This document shows, one piece after another, positions 8,962 through 17,264 of a DNA stretch of 64,000 nucleotides. The notes under the pieces were generated by a model. The model worked only from the letters and a program-made list of their open reading frames with translations, did no database searches and had not been told where the DNA came from. The stretch is from Mesorhizobium temperatum (GTDB lineage Bacteria; Pseudomonadota; Alphaproteobacteria; Rhizobiales; Rhizobiaceae), in the NCBI RefSeq assembly GCF_002284575.1, contig NZ_NPKJ01000076.1:137432-201431 (forward strand), given 5' to 3'. Numbering within the stretch: the first letter of the stretch is position 1; every line of letters begins with the position of its first letter. A program made the translations under genes and the position numbers.

Positions 8962-8986
8962 AATCGGGCGCGCCGCCGTCAGTTGG

Positions 8987-10012
8987 CTAAAAGCCCTCCA
9001 GGACGATCTTGCCCTTGGCCTTGCCGCTCTCGATCAATGCATGGGCGCGCTTCAAATTGGCGGCATTGATGAGGCCGCCTGTCTCGCCGAGCGTCGTGCG
9101 GATCGCACCAGTGTCGACGAGCCTAGCCAATTCGTTCAGATGTTCGCCCTGCGCCGCCATGTCCGCCGTCTCGAACATCGAGCGGGTGAACATGAATTCC
9201 CAATGCACCGAGACGCTCTTGCGCTTGAACGGATTGATGTCGAGCGATTTCGGATCGTCGATAACCGCGAAACGTCCTTGCGGCGCGATCGACTCGGCGA
9301 TCTCGGCCAGATGCTGGTCAGTGTTCGTCGTCGAAAACACGAAGCTAGGGGCACCGATACCCAGTGCTGCGACTTCGGCTGCCAGCGGCCTGGAATGATC
9401 GACGACATAATGGGCGCCGAGCCCGAGCGCCCAGTCCCGTGTTTCAGGCCTCGACGCGGTGGCAATCACCGTCAGGCCGGTCAACTGCCTCGCAAGCTGC
9501 ACTGCGATTGATCCGACGCCGCCGGCGCCGCCGATGATCAGGATGGCGGGTGCCGCACCCGCCACGGACTTCCTGACATCGAGACGATCAAACAGGGTCT
9601 CCCAGGCGGTGACCGCCGTCAGCGGAAGCGCTGCTGCTTCCGCATAGCCGAGTGAGGTCGGCTTGCGGCCGACGAGCCGCTCGTCGACAAGATGGAACTC
9701 GGCATTGGTGCCTTGCGGCGCCAAGGCGCCGGAATAGAAGACATCGTCGCCGGGCCTGAAGAGACTCGCATTCGCGCCGGTCGCGACAACCCGGCCAGCA
9801 GCATCCCAACCGAGTACCCGCCATTGACCGGCTTCGGGAGCAACGCTGCGCCGCACCTTGGTGTCGACCGGATTGACCGAGATCGCCTTCACCTCGACCA
9901 GCAGGTCGCGTCCCTTGGGCTCGGGCTTCGGCAGTTCGATATCGACGAGAGAGGCCTCGTCGGTGATGGGAGCTGGGATTTGATAACCGACGGCGCGCAT
10001 CTTCATCTCCAT
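8987..10012 (-). CDS. quinone-oxidoreductase-like (zinc-free MDR family) dehydrogenase
   Basis: The 341-residue medium-chain dehydrogenase/reductase has the N-terminal GroES-like domain and the NAD(P)H Rossmann motif IGGAGGVGS at about residue 160. It lacks the four-cysteine structural zinc loop of true alcohol dehydrogenases. Family members are NADPH-dependent reductases of quinones or enones. The HxlR regulator at 10104 is transcribed divergently, with a 15-base palindrome between them, the usual layout for a reductase induced by electrophiles or quinones. The start could be M1 or the MRAVGYQ four residues later. Confidence 0.87.
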   Translation of the reverse strand: MEMKMRAVGYQIPAPITDEASLVDIELPKPEPKGRDLLVEVKAISVNPVDTKVRRSVAPEAGQWRVLGWDAAGRVVATGANASLFRPGDDVFYSGALAPQGTNAEFHLVDERLVGRKPTSLGYAEAAALPLTAVTAWETLFDRLDVRKSVAGAAPAILIIGGAGGVGSIAVQLARQLTGLTVIATASRPETRDWALGLGAHYVVDHSRPLAAEVAALGIGAPSFVFSTTNTDQHLAEIAESIAPQGRFAVIDDPKSLDINPFKRKSVSVHWEFMFTRSMFETADMAAQGEHLNELARLVDTGAIRTTLGETGGLINAANLKRAHALIESGKAKGKIVLEGF

Positions 10013-10030
10013 GATCGCTGTAGTAAGCGA

Positions 10031-10045
10031 TAGACATGCTGTCTA
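10031..10045. promoter_or_regulatory. candidate HxlR operator
   Basis: TAGACA-TGC-TGTCTA is a perfect 6+3+6 inverted repeat lying 19 bases upstream of the oxidoreductase start and 59 upstream of the HxlR start. A symmetric site in a divergent regulator/enzyme spacer is the expected position for autoregulation and control of the enzyme. The assignment is by position only. Confidence 0.5.
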
Positions 10046-10103
10046 CGATCACCGTGCGCAACAATGCACATATAAAGCACATAGTGTCGAAAAGGATACC
10101 GTC

Positions 10104-10466
10104 ATGCCACGTATTCGCGACGACCGATTTGATTGCAGCCCCGGCTGCACCGTGGAGGGAACGCTCCGCTACATCGACGGAAAATGGAAAGGTGTCGTGC
10201 TCTACCATCTGTTCGAGGGCACATTGCGCTTCAACGAGATTCGCCGGCGGTTACCGAACTGCACGCAGCGCATGTTGACCAACCAGCTTCGCGAGTTGGA
10301 GGCGGATGGGCTGATTGCGCGCAAGATCTATCCGCAGGTGCCGCCGAAAGTGGAATACAGCCTGACGCCGCGTGGCAGGAGCCTAGAGCCGGTGATCACC
10401 GCCCTGAAGACCTGGGGCGATGCAAATGTGGCCCTTGGCCCTCAGACGTCGCAAGCCGCGGCGTAA
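10104..10466 (+). CDS. HxlR family winged-helix transcriptional regulator
   Basis: From the ATG at 10104 (ribosome binding site AAAGGA at 10091) the protein is 120 residues: MPRIRDDRFDCSPGCTVEGTL, then IDGKWKGVVLYHLFEGTLRFNEIRRRLPNCTQRMLTNQLRELEADGLI, the HxlR winged helix. Cys11 and Cys15 near the N-terminus are placed like the redox- or quinone-sensing cysteines of YodB/QorR-type members. The longer frame from 10011 adds 31 non-homologous residues and crosses the candidate operator, so it is not used. It probably represses itself and the divergent reductase until a thiol-reactive compound modifies it. Confidence 0.9.
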   Translation: MPRIRDDRFDCSPGCTVEGTLRYIDGKWKGVVLYHLFEGTLRFNEIRRRLPNCTQRMLTNQLRELEADGLIARKIYPQVPPKVEYSLTPRGRSLEPVITALKTWGDANVALGPQTSQAAA

Positions 10467-10480
10467 GGGCGGCCGAGAAG

Positions 10481-10518
10481 CGCCTCACCCGAGGCGTTAT
10501 CCCTGAATCCGTTCAGGG
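10481..10518. terminator. tandem hairpins between convergent genes
   Basis: Two perfect stems lie side by side. CGCCTC/GAGGCG at 10481-10496 has a 4-base loop, and CCCTGAA/TTCAGGG at 10501-10518 has a 4-base loop. The second overlaps the stop codon of the GH25 gene. With HxlR ending at 10466 on one strand and the muramidase ending at 10513 on the other, these may limit read-through in both directions. Neither has a strong T-run, so intrinsic termination is only possible. Confidence 0.4.
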
Positions 10519-11280
10519 TGTTCGCGGGGCTTCTGAAGGCATGGATCCAGGTGGCGCCGCGAACAGTGTCGTCAGCGTTTCCTGCCTGCCCTGAAGGACA
10601 TTCAGATCGACATCGCCGCTGATGCCGTCGACGCGACCCTTGTCGTGGTACTGCCAATAGATCCACTCGTCATGACCTGGCTGCAGCGCCAGCGAACGAA
10701 CCCAATGCGGGCGGCCGACGATCAGGGCGGCATAGACCCGTGCCGCCTCGTCGGTCACATAAAGGATCGCCGTTTTGCCGAAGGCTGCCTCGACAGGGCC
10801 AAGGAAAGCCGAGAGTTCGACATTCAATTCTTCGGGCGACGGCCGCCGCGGACAATTGCCGACGAATTCGATATCCACCACCGGCGGCAGCAGCGGTTGA
10901 TTGCGCGGCACGACGGAGATGAAATTCTTCGCCTGATCGGCGCCAGGCCTGCAGAAGGTGAAGAAATGATAGGCACCGACCGCCAGACCGGCTGCGCGCG
11001 CCTCGCGCAGATTGGCGTCGAACGCGTCATCGACATGATCGCCGCCTTCGGTTGCCTTGATGACGGCGAAGGCGACATCGTCGGCGGCAACACGCCGCCA
11101 GTCGATCTGCCGCTGATGATGGGAAACGTCGATGCCCCTGACTGGATATTTGCCGCGGTCCGGAGAAAACGGATGGAAATAGAAATAGCCGCCGACCGCG
11201 ACGAGGCACGCCAGGATCAGGCTAGCCGCACCCCAAAAGACGATCCGGTTCTTCAAAAGAGCGGCTCCCAGCCTACCCAC
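10513..11280 (-). CDS. GH25 family muramidase, membrane-anchored
   Basis: The 255-residue protein has an N-terminal transmembrane helix (about residues 13-36). A glycoside hydrolase family 25 domain follows: RGIDVSHHQ with Asp51, then VVDIEFVGN with Asp136 and Glu138, matching the catalytic acid cluster of Chalaropsis-type lysozymes. It should cleave the beta-1,4 bond of peptidoglycan from the periplasmic side. Its start overlaps the smpB stop by 8 bases, so it is translated from the smpB transcript. The catalytic acids are present, so it is probably active. Confidence 0.9.
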   Translation of the reverse strand: MGRLGAALLKNRIVFWGAASLILACLVAVGGYFYFHPFSPDRGKYPVRGIDVSHHQRQIDWRRVAADDVAFAVIKATEGGDHVDDAFDANLREARAAGLAVGAYHFFTFCRPGADQAKNFISVVPRNQPLLPPVVDIEFVGNCPRRPSPEELNVELSAFLGPVEAAFGKTAILYVTDEAARVYAALIVGRPHWVRSLALQPGHDEWIYWQYHDKGRVDGISGDVDLNVLQGRQETLTTLFAAPPGSMPSEAPRTP

Positions 11281-11752
11281 GCTCCTTCAGCAGCCGGCCC
11301 TTCTCGCGCGACCAGTCGCGCTGCTTTTCGGTTTCGCGCTTGTCGTGCAATTTCTTGCCTCGGCCGACGGCGAGTAAAAGCTTCGCCCGGCCCTGGTCGT
11401 TGAAATAGATCTTTAGCGGCACCAGCGTCATGCCTTCGCGATCGACGCTCTGCGCCAGCTTGGCCATCTCGCGCTTGTTGAGCAGGAGTTTGCGGCGCCG
11501 GCGCGGTTCATGGTTGAAGCGATTGGCTTGCAGATATTCCGGCAGATAGGAGTTGATCAGCCAGATTTCGCCGCCCTCGACCGAGGCGTAACTGTCCTGG
11601 ATGTTGGCCTGGCCCTGGCGCAGCGACTTCACCTCGGTGCCGGTCAGCACCAGGCCGGCCTCGATCGTGTCGAGCACCTCATAGGAAAACCGCGCCTTGC
11701 GGTTTTCCGCAACGGTCTTGTTGTTGGGATCGGCTTTTCTGACTTGATTCAT
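11273..11752 (-). CDS. smpB: SsrA-binding protein SmpB
   Basis: The 159-residue protein has the SmpB core: [31 protein letters not shown], then [23 protein letters not shown]. It ends in the basic tail [20 protein letters not shown] that enters the decoding centre. SmpB binds tmRNA and rescues stalled ribosomes. The gene lies 25 bases after dapA and overlaps the muramidase gene. The dapA-smpB neighbourhood is common in Rhizobiales. tmRNA itself is not in this window. Confidence 0.97.
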   Translation of the reverse strand: MNQVRKADPNNKTVAENRKARFSYEVLDTIEAGLVLTGTEVKSLRQGQANIQDSYASVEGGEIWLINSYLPEYLQANRFNHEPRRRRKLLLNKREMAKLAQSVDREGMTLVPLKIYFNDQGRAKLLLAVGRGKKLHDKRETEKQRDWSREKGRLLKERG

Positions 11753-11777
11753 GATGCGGAGAGGTGGCGCCTCATCT

Positions 11778-12659
11778 CTAATTAATCAAGCCGGCGTGCT
11801 TCATCGCTGCATCGATCTTCTCGGCGGTCGACTGCTCGACGGTGACCAGCGGCGAACGCAGCACGTTCTCGACCTTGCCCAGCTTCGACAGCGCATATTT
11901 CGCGCCGGACACGCCGGGTTCCAGGAAAATCGCCTTGTGCAGCGGCAGCAGGCGGTCCTGCAAGTCCAGCGCCTTGGCGTTCTCGCCGGAAAGCGTCGCC
12001 TCCTGGAATTCGGCGCACAGCCGTGGCGCGACATTCGCCGTCACCGAGATGCAGCCGACGCCGCCATGGGCGTTGAAGCCGAGCGCCGACGCGTCCTCGC
12101 CGGAAAGCTGGATGAAATCCTTGCCGCAGGTGGCGCGCTGCTCGGAAACCCGCTCGACCTTGCCGGTGGCGTCCTTGACGCCGACGATGTTCTTGAAGTC
12201 GTGCACCAGCTGGCCCATCGTCTCGGGCATCATGTCGATCACCGAGCGCGGCGGAATATTGTAGATTATGATCGGTAGGCTGGTCGCCTTGGCGACCGCG
12301 GCGAAATGCGCATAGAGGCCGCGCTGCGTCGGCTTGTTGTAGTAAGGCGTGACGACGAGCGCCGCGTCGGCGCCTGCCTTCTCGGCATATTGCACTAGGC
12401 CGACCGCCTCTTCGGTGTTGTTGGAGCCGGCGCCGGCGACGACCGGAACCCGGCCCTTGGCTACCTCGATACAGACCTTGACGACTTGGCGGTGCTCGTC
12501 ATGCGACAGCGTCGGCGACTCGCCGGTGGTGCCGACCGGAACCACGCCCGTCGTGCCTTCAGCGATCTGCCAGGCGATGAAGGCGCGAAACGCTTTCTCG
12601 TCGAAACGGCCGCTCTTTTCGAACGGTGTCACGAGCGCGGTAAGCGAGCCTCTCAGCAT
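11778..12659 (-). CDS. dapA: 4-hydroxy-tetrahydrodipicolinate synthase
   Basis: The 293-residue protein starts [13 protein letters not shown], the usual DapA N-terminus, preceded by a CAGGAG ribosome binding site. An upstream ATG at 12719 would add 20 residues from a repeat region and is rejected. The Schiff-base lysine is in GVKDATG (about residue 161), and the catalytic tyrosine in VVTPYYNKP. The enzyme condenses pyruvate with aspartate semialdehyde, the first committed step to lysine and diaminopimelate. Its neighbours are peptidoglycan-related genes on both sides (GH25 muramidase, lytic transglycosylase). [11 protein letters not shown] loop near residue 46 is also as in the family. Confidence 0.97.
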   Translation of the reverse strand: MLRGSLTALVTPFEKSGRFDEKAFRAFIAWQIAEGTTGVVPVGTTGESPTLSHDEHRQVVKVCIEVAKGRVPVVAGAGSNNTEEAVGLVQYAEKAGADAALVVTPYYNKPTQRGLYAHFAAVAKATSLPIIIYNIPPRSVIDMMPETMGQLVHDFKNIVGVKDATGKVERVSEQRATCGKDFIQLSGEDASALGFNAHGGVGCISVTANVAPRLCAEFQEATLSGENAKALDLQDRLLPLHKAIFLEPGVSGAKYALSKLGKVENVLRSPLVTVEQSTAEKIDAAMKHAGLIN

Positions 12660-12681
12660 GTCGTCCAACTCCTGGGGACTA

Positions 12682-12773
12682 GCGCATGACCCCGATTTTC
12701 GCTGGGGATCATGCGCCAAATTAAAAGTGCTACAGCGTCGTTTGCGCGTCCGAGAAGACGCGCGGCGCCGTAG
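12682..12773. repeat. two-part palindromic repeat between dapA and slt
   Basis: The first palindrome (12682-12716) pairs GCGCATGA with TCATGCGC around CCCC/GGGG. The second (about 12729-12773) pairs CTACAGCG with CGCCGTAG and encloses the hairpin GCGCGTC-CGAGAA-GACGCGC. The same two parts in the same relative order recur on the opposite strand at 22801-22888. The rest of 12774-12969 must hold the slt promoter, but I cannot place a convincing one. Confidence 0.75.
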
Positions 12774-12969
12774 GTGTTTTGTCGTGCGCGCCTTCTAGCC
12801 GAAAGCGAAGCGGCGCACCATAGTCTCGACACCGTTGCCCGGCAAGCATGGCAGTAGTGCCAGCAAGCGCAATTTGAAAGACCTTGATAGTCCTTTGTTT
12901 ACGGGCTCTTCATAGCAGCCAACTAGGATTCAGTCGCTCTGTGCCTGTTGGGAATGTGCAAGACAGGAT

Positions 12970-15006
12970 ATGATGAAGACCATGCCGGCGAGGCAGCCTC
13001 ATTTTTTTGCGCTGCTTGGCGCAATCCTCCTGCTGACGCCGAGCATTCCGGCCGCAGGCAAAATCGATGTGCAGGTCACTTCGGCCATTCCGATGCCAAA
13101 TCTGCAGGATACGAGCTCTCCATCCGCCAGCGTCGCCAGGCTGAAGAGTGGCCTCGATGCGCTGGCGGCAAACGACATTGCCGGCGCGCGTCGAGTGCGC
13201 GATGCCCTGCCGGTCAACTCGCTCGACCAGCATATCCTTGCCTGGTCGATCGCGCTCCATGGCGGCGACAAGGTGCCAAGCGGCGAGATCGCCGATGCTG
13301 CGAAAATGCTGCCGAACTGGCCGGGCATGATCGCCTTGCGCAAGAACAGCGAGCGCGCGCTGTACCGCGAAAACCCCGCGCCAGAGATCGTGGTGCAGGC
13401 ATTCGGCGGCAGCCAGCCACAAACAGTCGAGGGCGTGGTCATCCTCGCCCGCTCCTATGTGTCGCAGGGCAACGTCGAGGCGGCGCGCTCGGTGCTGTCG
13501 CCTTTCTGGCGCACCGAGAAACTGGAAGCCAGGGACGAAGCGGCGATCATCCAGGAATTCGGCAAGCTCATCGCCGCCGCCGACCACCGCTTTCGGATGG
13601 AGCGCATGTTCTATGCCGACCGGGTCAATTCCGCGCTGCGCATCGCCGGTCTTGCCGGCGCCCAGCAGCTGGCCGACGCCTGGGCGGCGGCGGACAGGGG
13701 CGACAAGAATGCGGCCAAACTGCTGAAGGCGGTGCCAGCCGCGCAGCGTTCGACCGGCTATCTCTTCGCGCAAGCCCAATATCTGCGCAAGCAGCAGAAG
13801 TTTTCCGACGCCGCCGCTATGGTGATGAAGGCGCCGAGCGATCGCACCGCGCTTGTCGACCCGGATGCCTGGTGGGCCGAGCGCCGGGTGCTGTCGCGCG
13901 AACTGGTCGATCAGGGCGATATGAAGACCGCCTACAGAATAGTCGCAGCACACGCCGCCGAAACTGCTGCCAATGCGGCCGATGCCGAGTTTCATGCCGG
14001 CTGGTACGCGCTGCGCGGCCTCAACGATCCCACCACCGCTGCCAGGCATTTTAAGCGGATCGCCGATCTCGCTCAGGGGCCGATATCGCTGTCGCGCGCC
14101 TACTATTGGCTCGGCCGTGCAGCCGAAGCCGGCGGCCCCGGCAGCGCCAAGGATTATTTTAGCCGTGCCGCCGGTTACGGCACGACGTTCTACGGCCAGC
14201 TCGCCGGCGAGCGCGTCGGCCGGCAGGTCCTCAACATCGCCCATCCGCAGCCGAGCGCCTCCGATCACCGGAATTTCGCCAACCGCGAGGCGGTCAGCGC
14301 CATCAGGCGGCTGCAGGAGGCGGGCTATGAGCGCTACGCCGACACGCTTTACCGCGACCTCGCTGGACAGTTGACCAGTCCCGGAGAGCTGGCGCTGCTG
14401 GCCGCGATGGCGGAAAAGCAGGGCAATCACTTCCTGGCGCTGAAAGTCGGCAAGATCGCCGGCGCGCGCGGCGTCGATGTCGGGGCGCTGTCGCATCCGC
14501 TGGGCGTCATTCCCGAAACCGCCAACATTTCCGGCTCGGGAAAGGCGCTGGCTTATGCGATCGCCCGTCAGGAAAGCGAGTTCAACATCGGCGCCGTCTC
14601 CAGCGCCGGCGCGCGCGGGCTGCTGCAGTTGATGCCGGAGACCGCCAGGCAATTGGCGAAGAAGGCCGGAATGACCTTCTCGCAGGTGCGGCTGACCACC
14701 GACGCCGGCTACAATGCGACGCTCGGCGCCGCCTTCCTCGGCGAGCAGCTCGGCCGCTTCGACGGCTCCTATGTGCTGACCTTCGCCGGCTACAATGCCG
14801 GCCCCAGCCGCGCCGCCCAGTGGGTGGCTAGATATGGCGACCCGCGCGGCAAGGACATCGACTCCGTCGTCGACTGGATCGAGCGGATTCCCTACACGGA
14901 AACAAGAAGTTACGTCCAGCGCGTGATGGAGAATTACGAAGTCTACAAGATGCGTATTTCCGGTAAGTACGACATAGTGGGGGATTTGGTGAACGGGCGG
15001 AGTTGA
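12970..15006 (+). CDS. slt: soluble lytic murein transglycosylase
   Basis: The 678-residue periplasmic protein has a signal peptide (MPARQPHFFALLGAILLLTP...) and a long alpha-helical superhelical domain rich in TPR-like repeats (about 50-500). The C-terminal SLT catalytic domain contains IARQESEFNIGAVSSAGARG with the catalytic Glu near residue 536 and LLQLMPETA, then FAGYNAGPSRA. It cleaves peptidoglycan strands to 1,6-anhydro products during wall growth and recycling. It is divergent from dapA, an arrangement I recall from other rhizobia. The stop is followed at once by a repeat element. Confidence 0.94.
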   Translation: MMKTMPARQPHFFALLGAILLLTPSIPAAGKIDVQVTSAIPMPNLQDTSSPSASVARLKSGLDALAANDIAGARRVRDALPVNSLDQHILAWSIALHGGDKVPSGEIADAAKMLPNWPGMIALRKNSERALYRENPAPEIVVQAFGGSQPQTVEGVVILARSYVSQGNVEAARSVLSPFWRTEKLEARDEAAIIQEFGKLIAAADHRFRMERMFYADRVNSALRIAGLAGAQQLADAWAAADRGDKNAAKLLKAVPAAQRSTGYLFAQAQYLRKQQKFSDAAAMVMKAPSDRTALVDPDAWWAERRVLSRELVDQGDMKTAYRIVAAHAAETAANAADAEFHAGWYALRGLNDPTTAARHFKRIADLAQGPISLSRAYYWLGRAAEAGGPGSAKDYFSRAAGYGTTFYGQLAGERVGRQVLNIAHPQPSASDHRNFANREAVSAIRRLQEAGYERYADTLYRDLAGQLTSPGELALLAAMAEKQGNHFLALKVGKIAGARGVDVGALSHPLGVIPETANISGSGKALAYAIARQESEFNIGAVSSAGARGLLQLMPETARQLAKKAGMTFSQVRLTTDAGYNATLGAAFLGEQLGRFDGSYVLTFAGYNAGPSRAAQWVARYGDPRGKDIDSVVDWIERIPYTETRSYVQRVMENYEVYKMRISGKYDIVGDLVNGRS

Positions 15007-15029
15007 TCCGTCCAGCGTTCGGCGAAGCA

Positions 15030-15195
15030 CCCCCCTCTGCCCTGCCGGGCATCTCCCCCTCAAGGGGGGAGATTAGCAGTTTCGTCGACGGCGCCTTTTC
15101 TTCAGCGTTGGAGATTGGCGAAAACCGAAGTGACATCCAATCTCCCCCCCTAGAGGGGGAGATGTCCGGCAGGACAGAGGGGGGCGCTGTCCCGC
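15030..15195. repeat. long palindromic intergenic repeat (CCCCCTCTG family)
   Basis: The ends CCCCCCTCTG (from 15030) and CAGAGGGGGG (ending about 15184) are inverted. Inner arms (ATCTCCCCCT... with AGGGGGAGAT) fold into two further hairpins around a central GTTGGAGATT segment. The same element with about the same length occurs at 18658-18845, and similarity continues outside the arms for some 30 bases. It fills most of the 341-base gap between slt and the hydrolase; no gene is seen there. Confidence 0.85.
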
Positions 15196-15347
15196 CGACG
15201 TCTCGAAAAATTCTCAGTACCGCAGCGCTTGGACCCAGTAATGCCCTTGCCCATTCCGTTGGACCGCTCTGCCTTCCGATTTGACCACCCCCGCCCTCGC
15301 CTGTAGCAGTCGGGACGATCCGGCAACGGCGAGGAATCGAGCCCGAA

Positions 15348-16241
15348 ATGTCGAGCGGTTTTTCCGATTTTTTCTACGCCTCGCAGGACGGGCTGCAACT
15401 TCACGCCCGCATCTACGGCGAAGCGAACTCCGGCCACTGGCCGGTCGTCTGCCTGCCCGGCCTGACCCGCAATTGCCGCGATTTTCATGAGCTGGCGCTG
15501 CACTTGTCGCGACTGGCAAAAACCCCGCGAAAAATCGTCGCCTTCGACTATCGCGGGCGCGGGCAATCCGCCTACGATCCCGATGTCGGCCACTACAATG
15601 TCGGCGTCGAAGCCGGTGATATCCTCGCCGGACTGGCGGGGCTTGATATCGAGGAGGCAGGTTTCATCGGCACGTCACGCGGCGGGCTGGTCATTCATGT
15701 GCTCGGCGCGATGCGCCCGGCCGTCCTGAGGGCTGTCGTGCTCAACGACATCGGCCCGGTGGTCGAGGCCGGCGGTCTTGCCCATATCCGCTCCTATCTC
15801 GAGCGCACGCCGAAGCCGAAAACCCATGCCGAGGCGGTCGGCGCCCAGCGCGGCGCGCATGGCAGCGACTTCCCTGCTCTGACCGAGGCGGATTGGGAGC
15901 GGATGGTATCGGCCCTCTACCGAGAGACGGATGAAGGATTATTGCCGGATTTCGACCCGAGGCTGGTCGAGACGCTGGCGGGTCTCGATCCGACCCGGCC
16001 AGTTCCAGACATGTGGCCGCAGTTCGAGGCACTGGCGGCAATACCCTTGCTCGCCATCCGCGGCGCCAATTCGAAGCTGCTGTCCGCCGAGACCTTCGAA
16101 CAGATGCGAAACCGTCATCCCTGTGTCGAGACGATCACGGTCGAAGGCCAGGGCCATGCGCCTTTCCTCGAGACCGGCAGCCTGCCCGGCGCCATCGCCG
16201 CTTTTCTGGACAGGGCCGAGCAACGCTTCGGCTCAAAGTGA
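15348..16241 (+). CDS. alpha/beta hydrolase
   Basis: The 297-residue alpha/beta-hydrolase fold protein has the nucleophile elbow GTSRGG (Ser around 108), an acid following strand 7 (IRGANSKLL region), and the catalytic histidine in GQGHAPFL near residue 270. There is no signal peptide, so it is cytoplasmic. The substrate is unknown; the family includes esterases, lactonases and C-C hydrolases. It stands alone between a repeat and the GIY-YIG gene. The start has a GAGGAA site 11 bases upstream. Confidence 0.88.
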   Translation: MSSGFSDFFYASQDGLQLHARIYGEANSGHWPVVCLPGLTRNCRDFHELALHLSRLAKTPRKIVAFDYRGRGQSAYDPDVGHYNVGVEAGDILAGLAGLDIEEAGFIGTSRGGLVIHVLGAMRPAVLRAVVLNDIGPVVEAGGLAHIRSYLERTPKPKTHAEAVGAQRGAHGSDFPALTEADWERMVSALYRETDEGLLPDFDPRLVETLAGLDPTRPVPDMWPQFEALAAIPLLAIRGANSKLLSAETFEQMRNRHPCVETITVEGQGHAPFLETGSLPGAIAAFLDRAEQRFGSK

Positions 16242-16264
16242 ATTTTTGCGAGGGATGCGGACAT

Positions 16265-16507
16265 TCACCACAGACGTTTGTTGGCGAAAGCGTGCCCGGA
16301 ACCGGATTTAAGATAACGCTCGAATGAAGTCGCGTTAGCCAGGTTCGAGAAGGCGACATAGGTCACGATCCGCCATGGCATGAATTTGGAAGTATGGCTG
16401 GATTTTCCGGCGTTGTGCTCGACAATCCGTCGTTTCAGGTCGGAAGTTACGCCGATATAGCGCTCACCTTCGGCAGCCTTGCTTTCTAGCAGATACACAT
16501 ACCACAC
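16265..16507 (-). CDS. GIY-YIG nuclease domain protein (single-domain)
   Basis: With a GTG start at 16507 the protein is 80 residues: VWYVYLLES, then GERYIGVTSDLKRRIVEHNAG. These hold the two tyrosines, the catalytic Arg and the region leading to the conserved Glu (SFERYLKSGSG). An ideal AAGGAGG ribosome binding site lies 8 bases upstream, which decides the start; the longer frame to 16735 is repeat sequence and tRNA. Stand-alone proteins of this type (UPF0213/YhbQ-like) are common in rhizobia and their in vivo role is unknown. It lies next to repeats and a tRNA gene. Confidence 0.85.
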   Translation of the reverse strand: MWYVYLLESKAAEGERYIGVTSDLKRRIVEHNAGKSSHTSKFMPWRIVTYVAFSNLANATSFERYLKSGSGHAFANKRLW

Positions 16508-16641
16508 GAATCGCCCCTCCTTCACTACTTCGCGCCTAGCAGGACGCGGAGGTATCCTGCTTCGCGAGAGGAAGACTGCCAACCCTGTTTTGCAGAGTTT
16601 CAAAGTACTTTGCAGCCCTCCTTCGCCAAGGCTTCGGAGGG

Positions 16642-16709
16642 CATCCTGCTTCGCGCAGAAAGGGATTTGCTGGACTTGTCCTGCGAAGCGCGCAGCGCGA
16701 AGCAGGATG
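16642..16709. repeat. 15-base inverted repeat ending at the tRNA-Ser 3' end
   Basis: CATCCTGCTTCGCGC at 16642-16656 is the exact reverse complement of GCGCGAAGCAGGATG at 16695-16709. The right arm overlaps the last bases of the tRNA gene, including part of its encoded CCA. A further TCCTGCTTCGCG copy lies at about 16555. The structure could be the tRNA transcript terminator or a mobile repeat targeted to the tRNA end. Confidence 0.6.
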
Positions 16710-16798
16710 GCGGAGAGGATGGGATTCGAACCCACGAGAAGCTTTTGACCTCTACTCCCTTAGCAGGGGAGCGCCTTCGACCACTCGGCCACCTCTCC
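16708..16798 (-). tRNA. tRNA-Ser (anticodon GCU)
   Basis: On the minus strand the sequence starts GGAGAGGTGGCCGAGTGG and ends GGTTCGAATCCC followed by the acceptor strand, discriminator G and an encoded CCA. The acceptor stem GGAGAGG/CCTCTCC pairs perfectly. The anticodon loop CTGCTAA gives GCU for serine AGC/AGU codons, and there is a long class II variable arm as expected for tRNA-Ser. The total is 91 bases including CCA. Confidence 0.97.
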
Positions 16799-17264
16799 GT
16801 TGCGCCGGTGGATAAAGAAAAGCGCCGGCACAATCAACAAGCCTGATCCATTATCGTTGAAAAAACCGGCTTCCGCCGAAACCGCGCTTTTGCCATGCGG
16901 CGATTCTGCGGCAATCCCTTGGCTGACGACTCACGACATCGTCGCAATTCCGGGAGGGGGCAATTGCCGGAATCGGCCGGATTGCAAGGGCTCGCCCAAG
17001 GGTTTCCGACAGCTCAATGGTTAACGGGAGCTTTCCGAGTGAGGCCAAATCGTGTCATTTGTGCAACAACGCAGGGGGATAGCACCCGCACAGACCTTTC
17101 GCCGATGCGATGGTGGTTGAACGCCGCCGCCTCATGGGTAATGTCGAATTTGAAGGAGCGGCGCGGTGCGCATCTTTTTCGGTAGTGGGGATGGGGCAGG
17201 GAACGCTGTCCTTCAGCAAAGAATACCCAGACCCGTTTTTTAACTTTTGACTGGAGGTCAGAAA
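16799..17264. other. 466-base region upstream of the porin
   Basis: No supported gene is present. The stretch should contain the porin promoter and a long leader, as often found for abundant outer-membrane proteins. An ATGGTTAA (reverse TTAACCAT) lies at 17017-17024 and resembles a CtrA half-site, but a single 8-mer is weak evidence. CTGGAGG at 17249-17255 is the porin ribosome binding site. Confidence 0.45.

Noticed and set aside
12910-15063. 717-codon minus-strand frame opposite the lytic transglycosylase
   Set aside because: It is an antisense shadow. The plus frame has a signal peptide and the SLT domain.
16610-16846. Open frame reading GIRTHE...PLAGERLRPLGHLS on the plus strand
   Set aside because: It is the antisense of tRNA-Ser, a well-known spurious reading frame in many genomes.
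17017-17024. ATGGTTAA (TTAACCAT on the reverse), a CtrA-like half-site upstream of the porin
   Set aside because: A single 8-mer in a 466-base gap is expected by chance often enough, and no second half-site is placed correctly.
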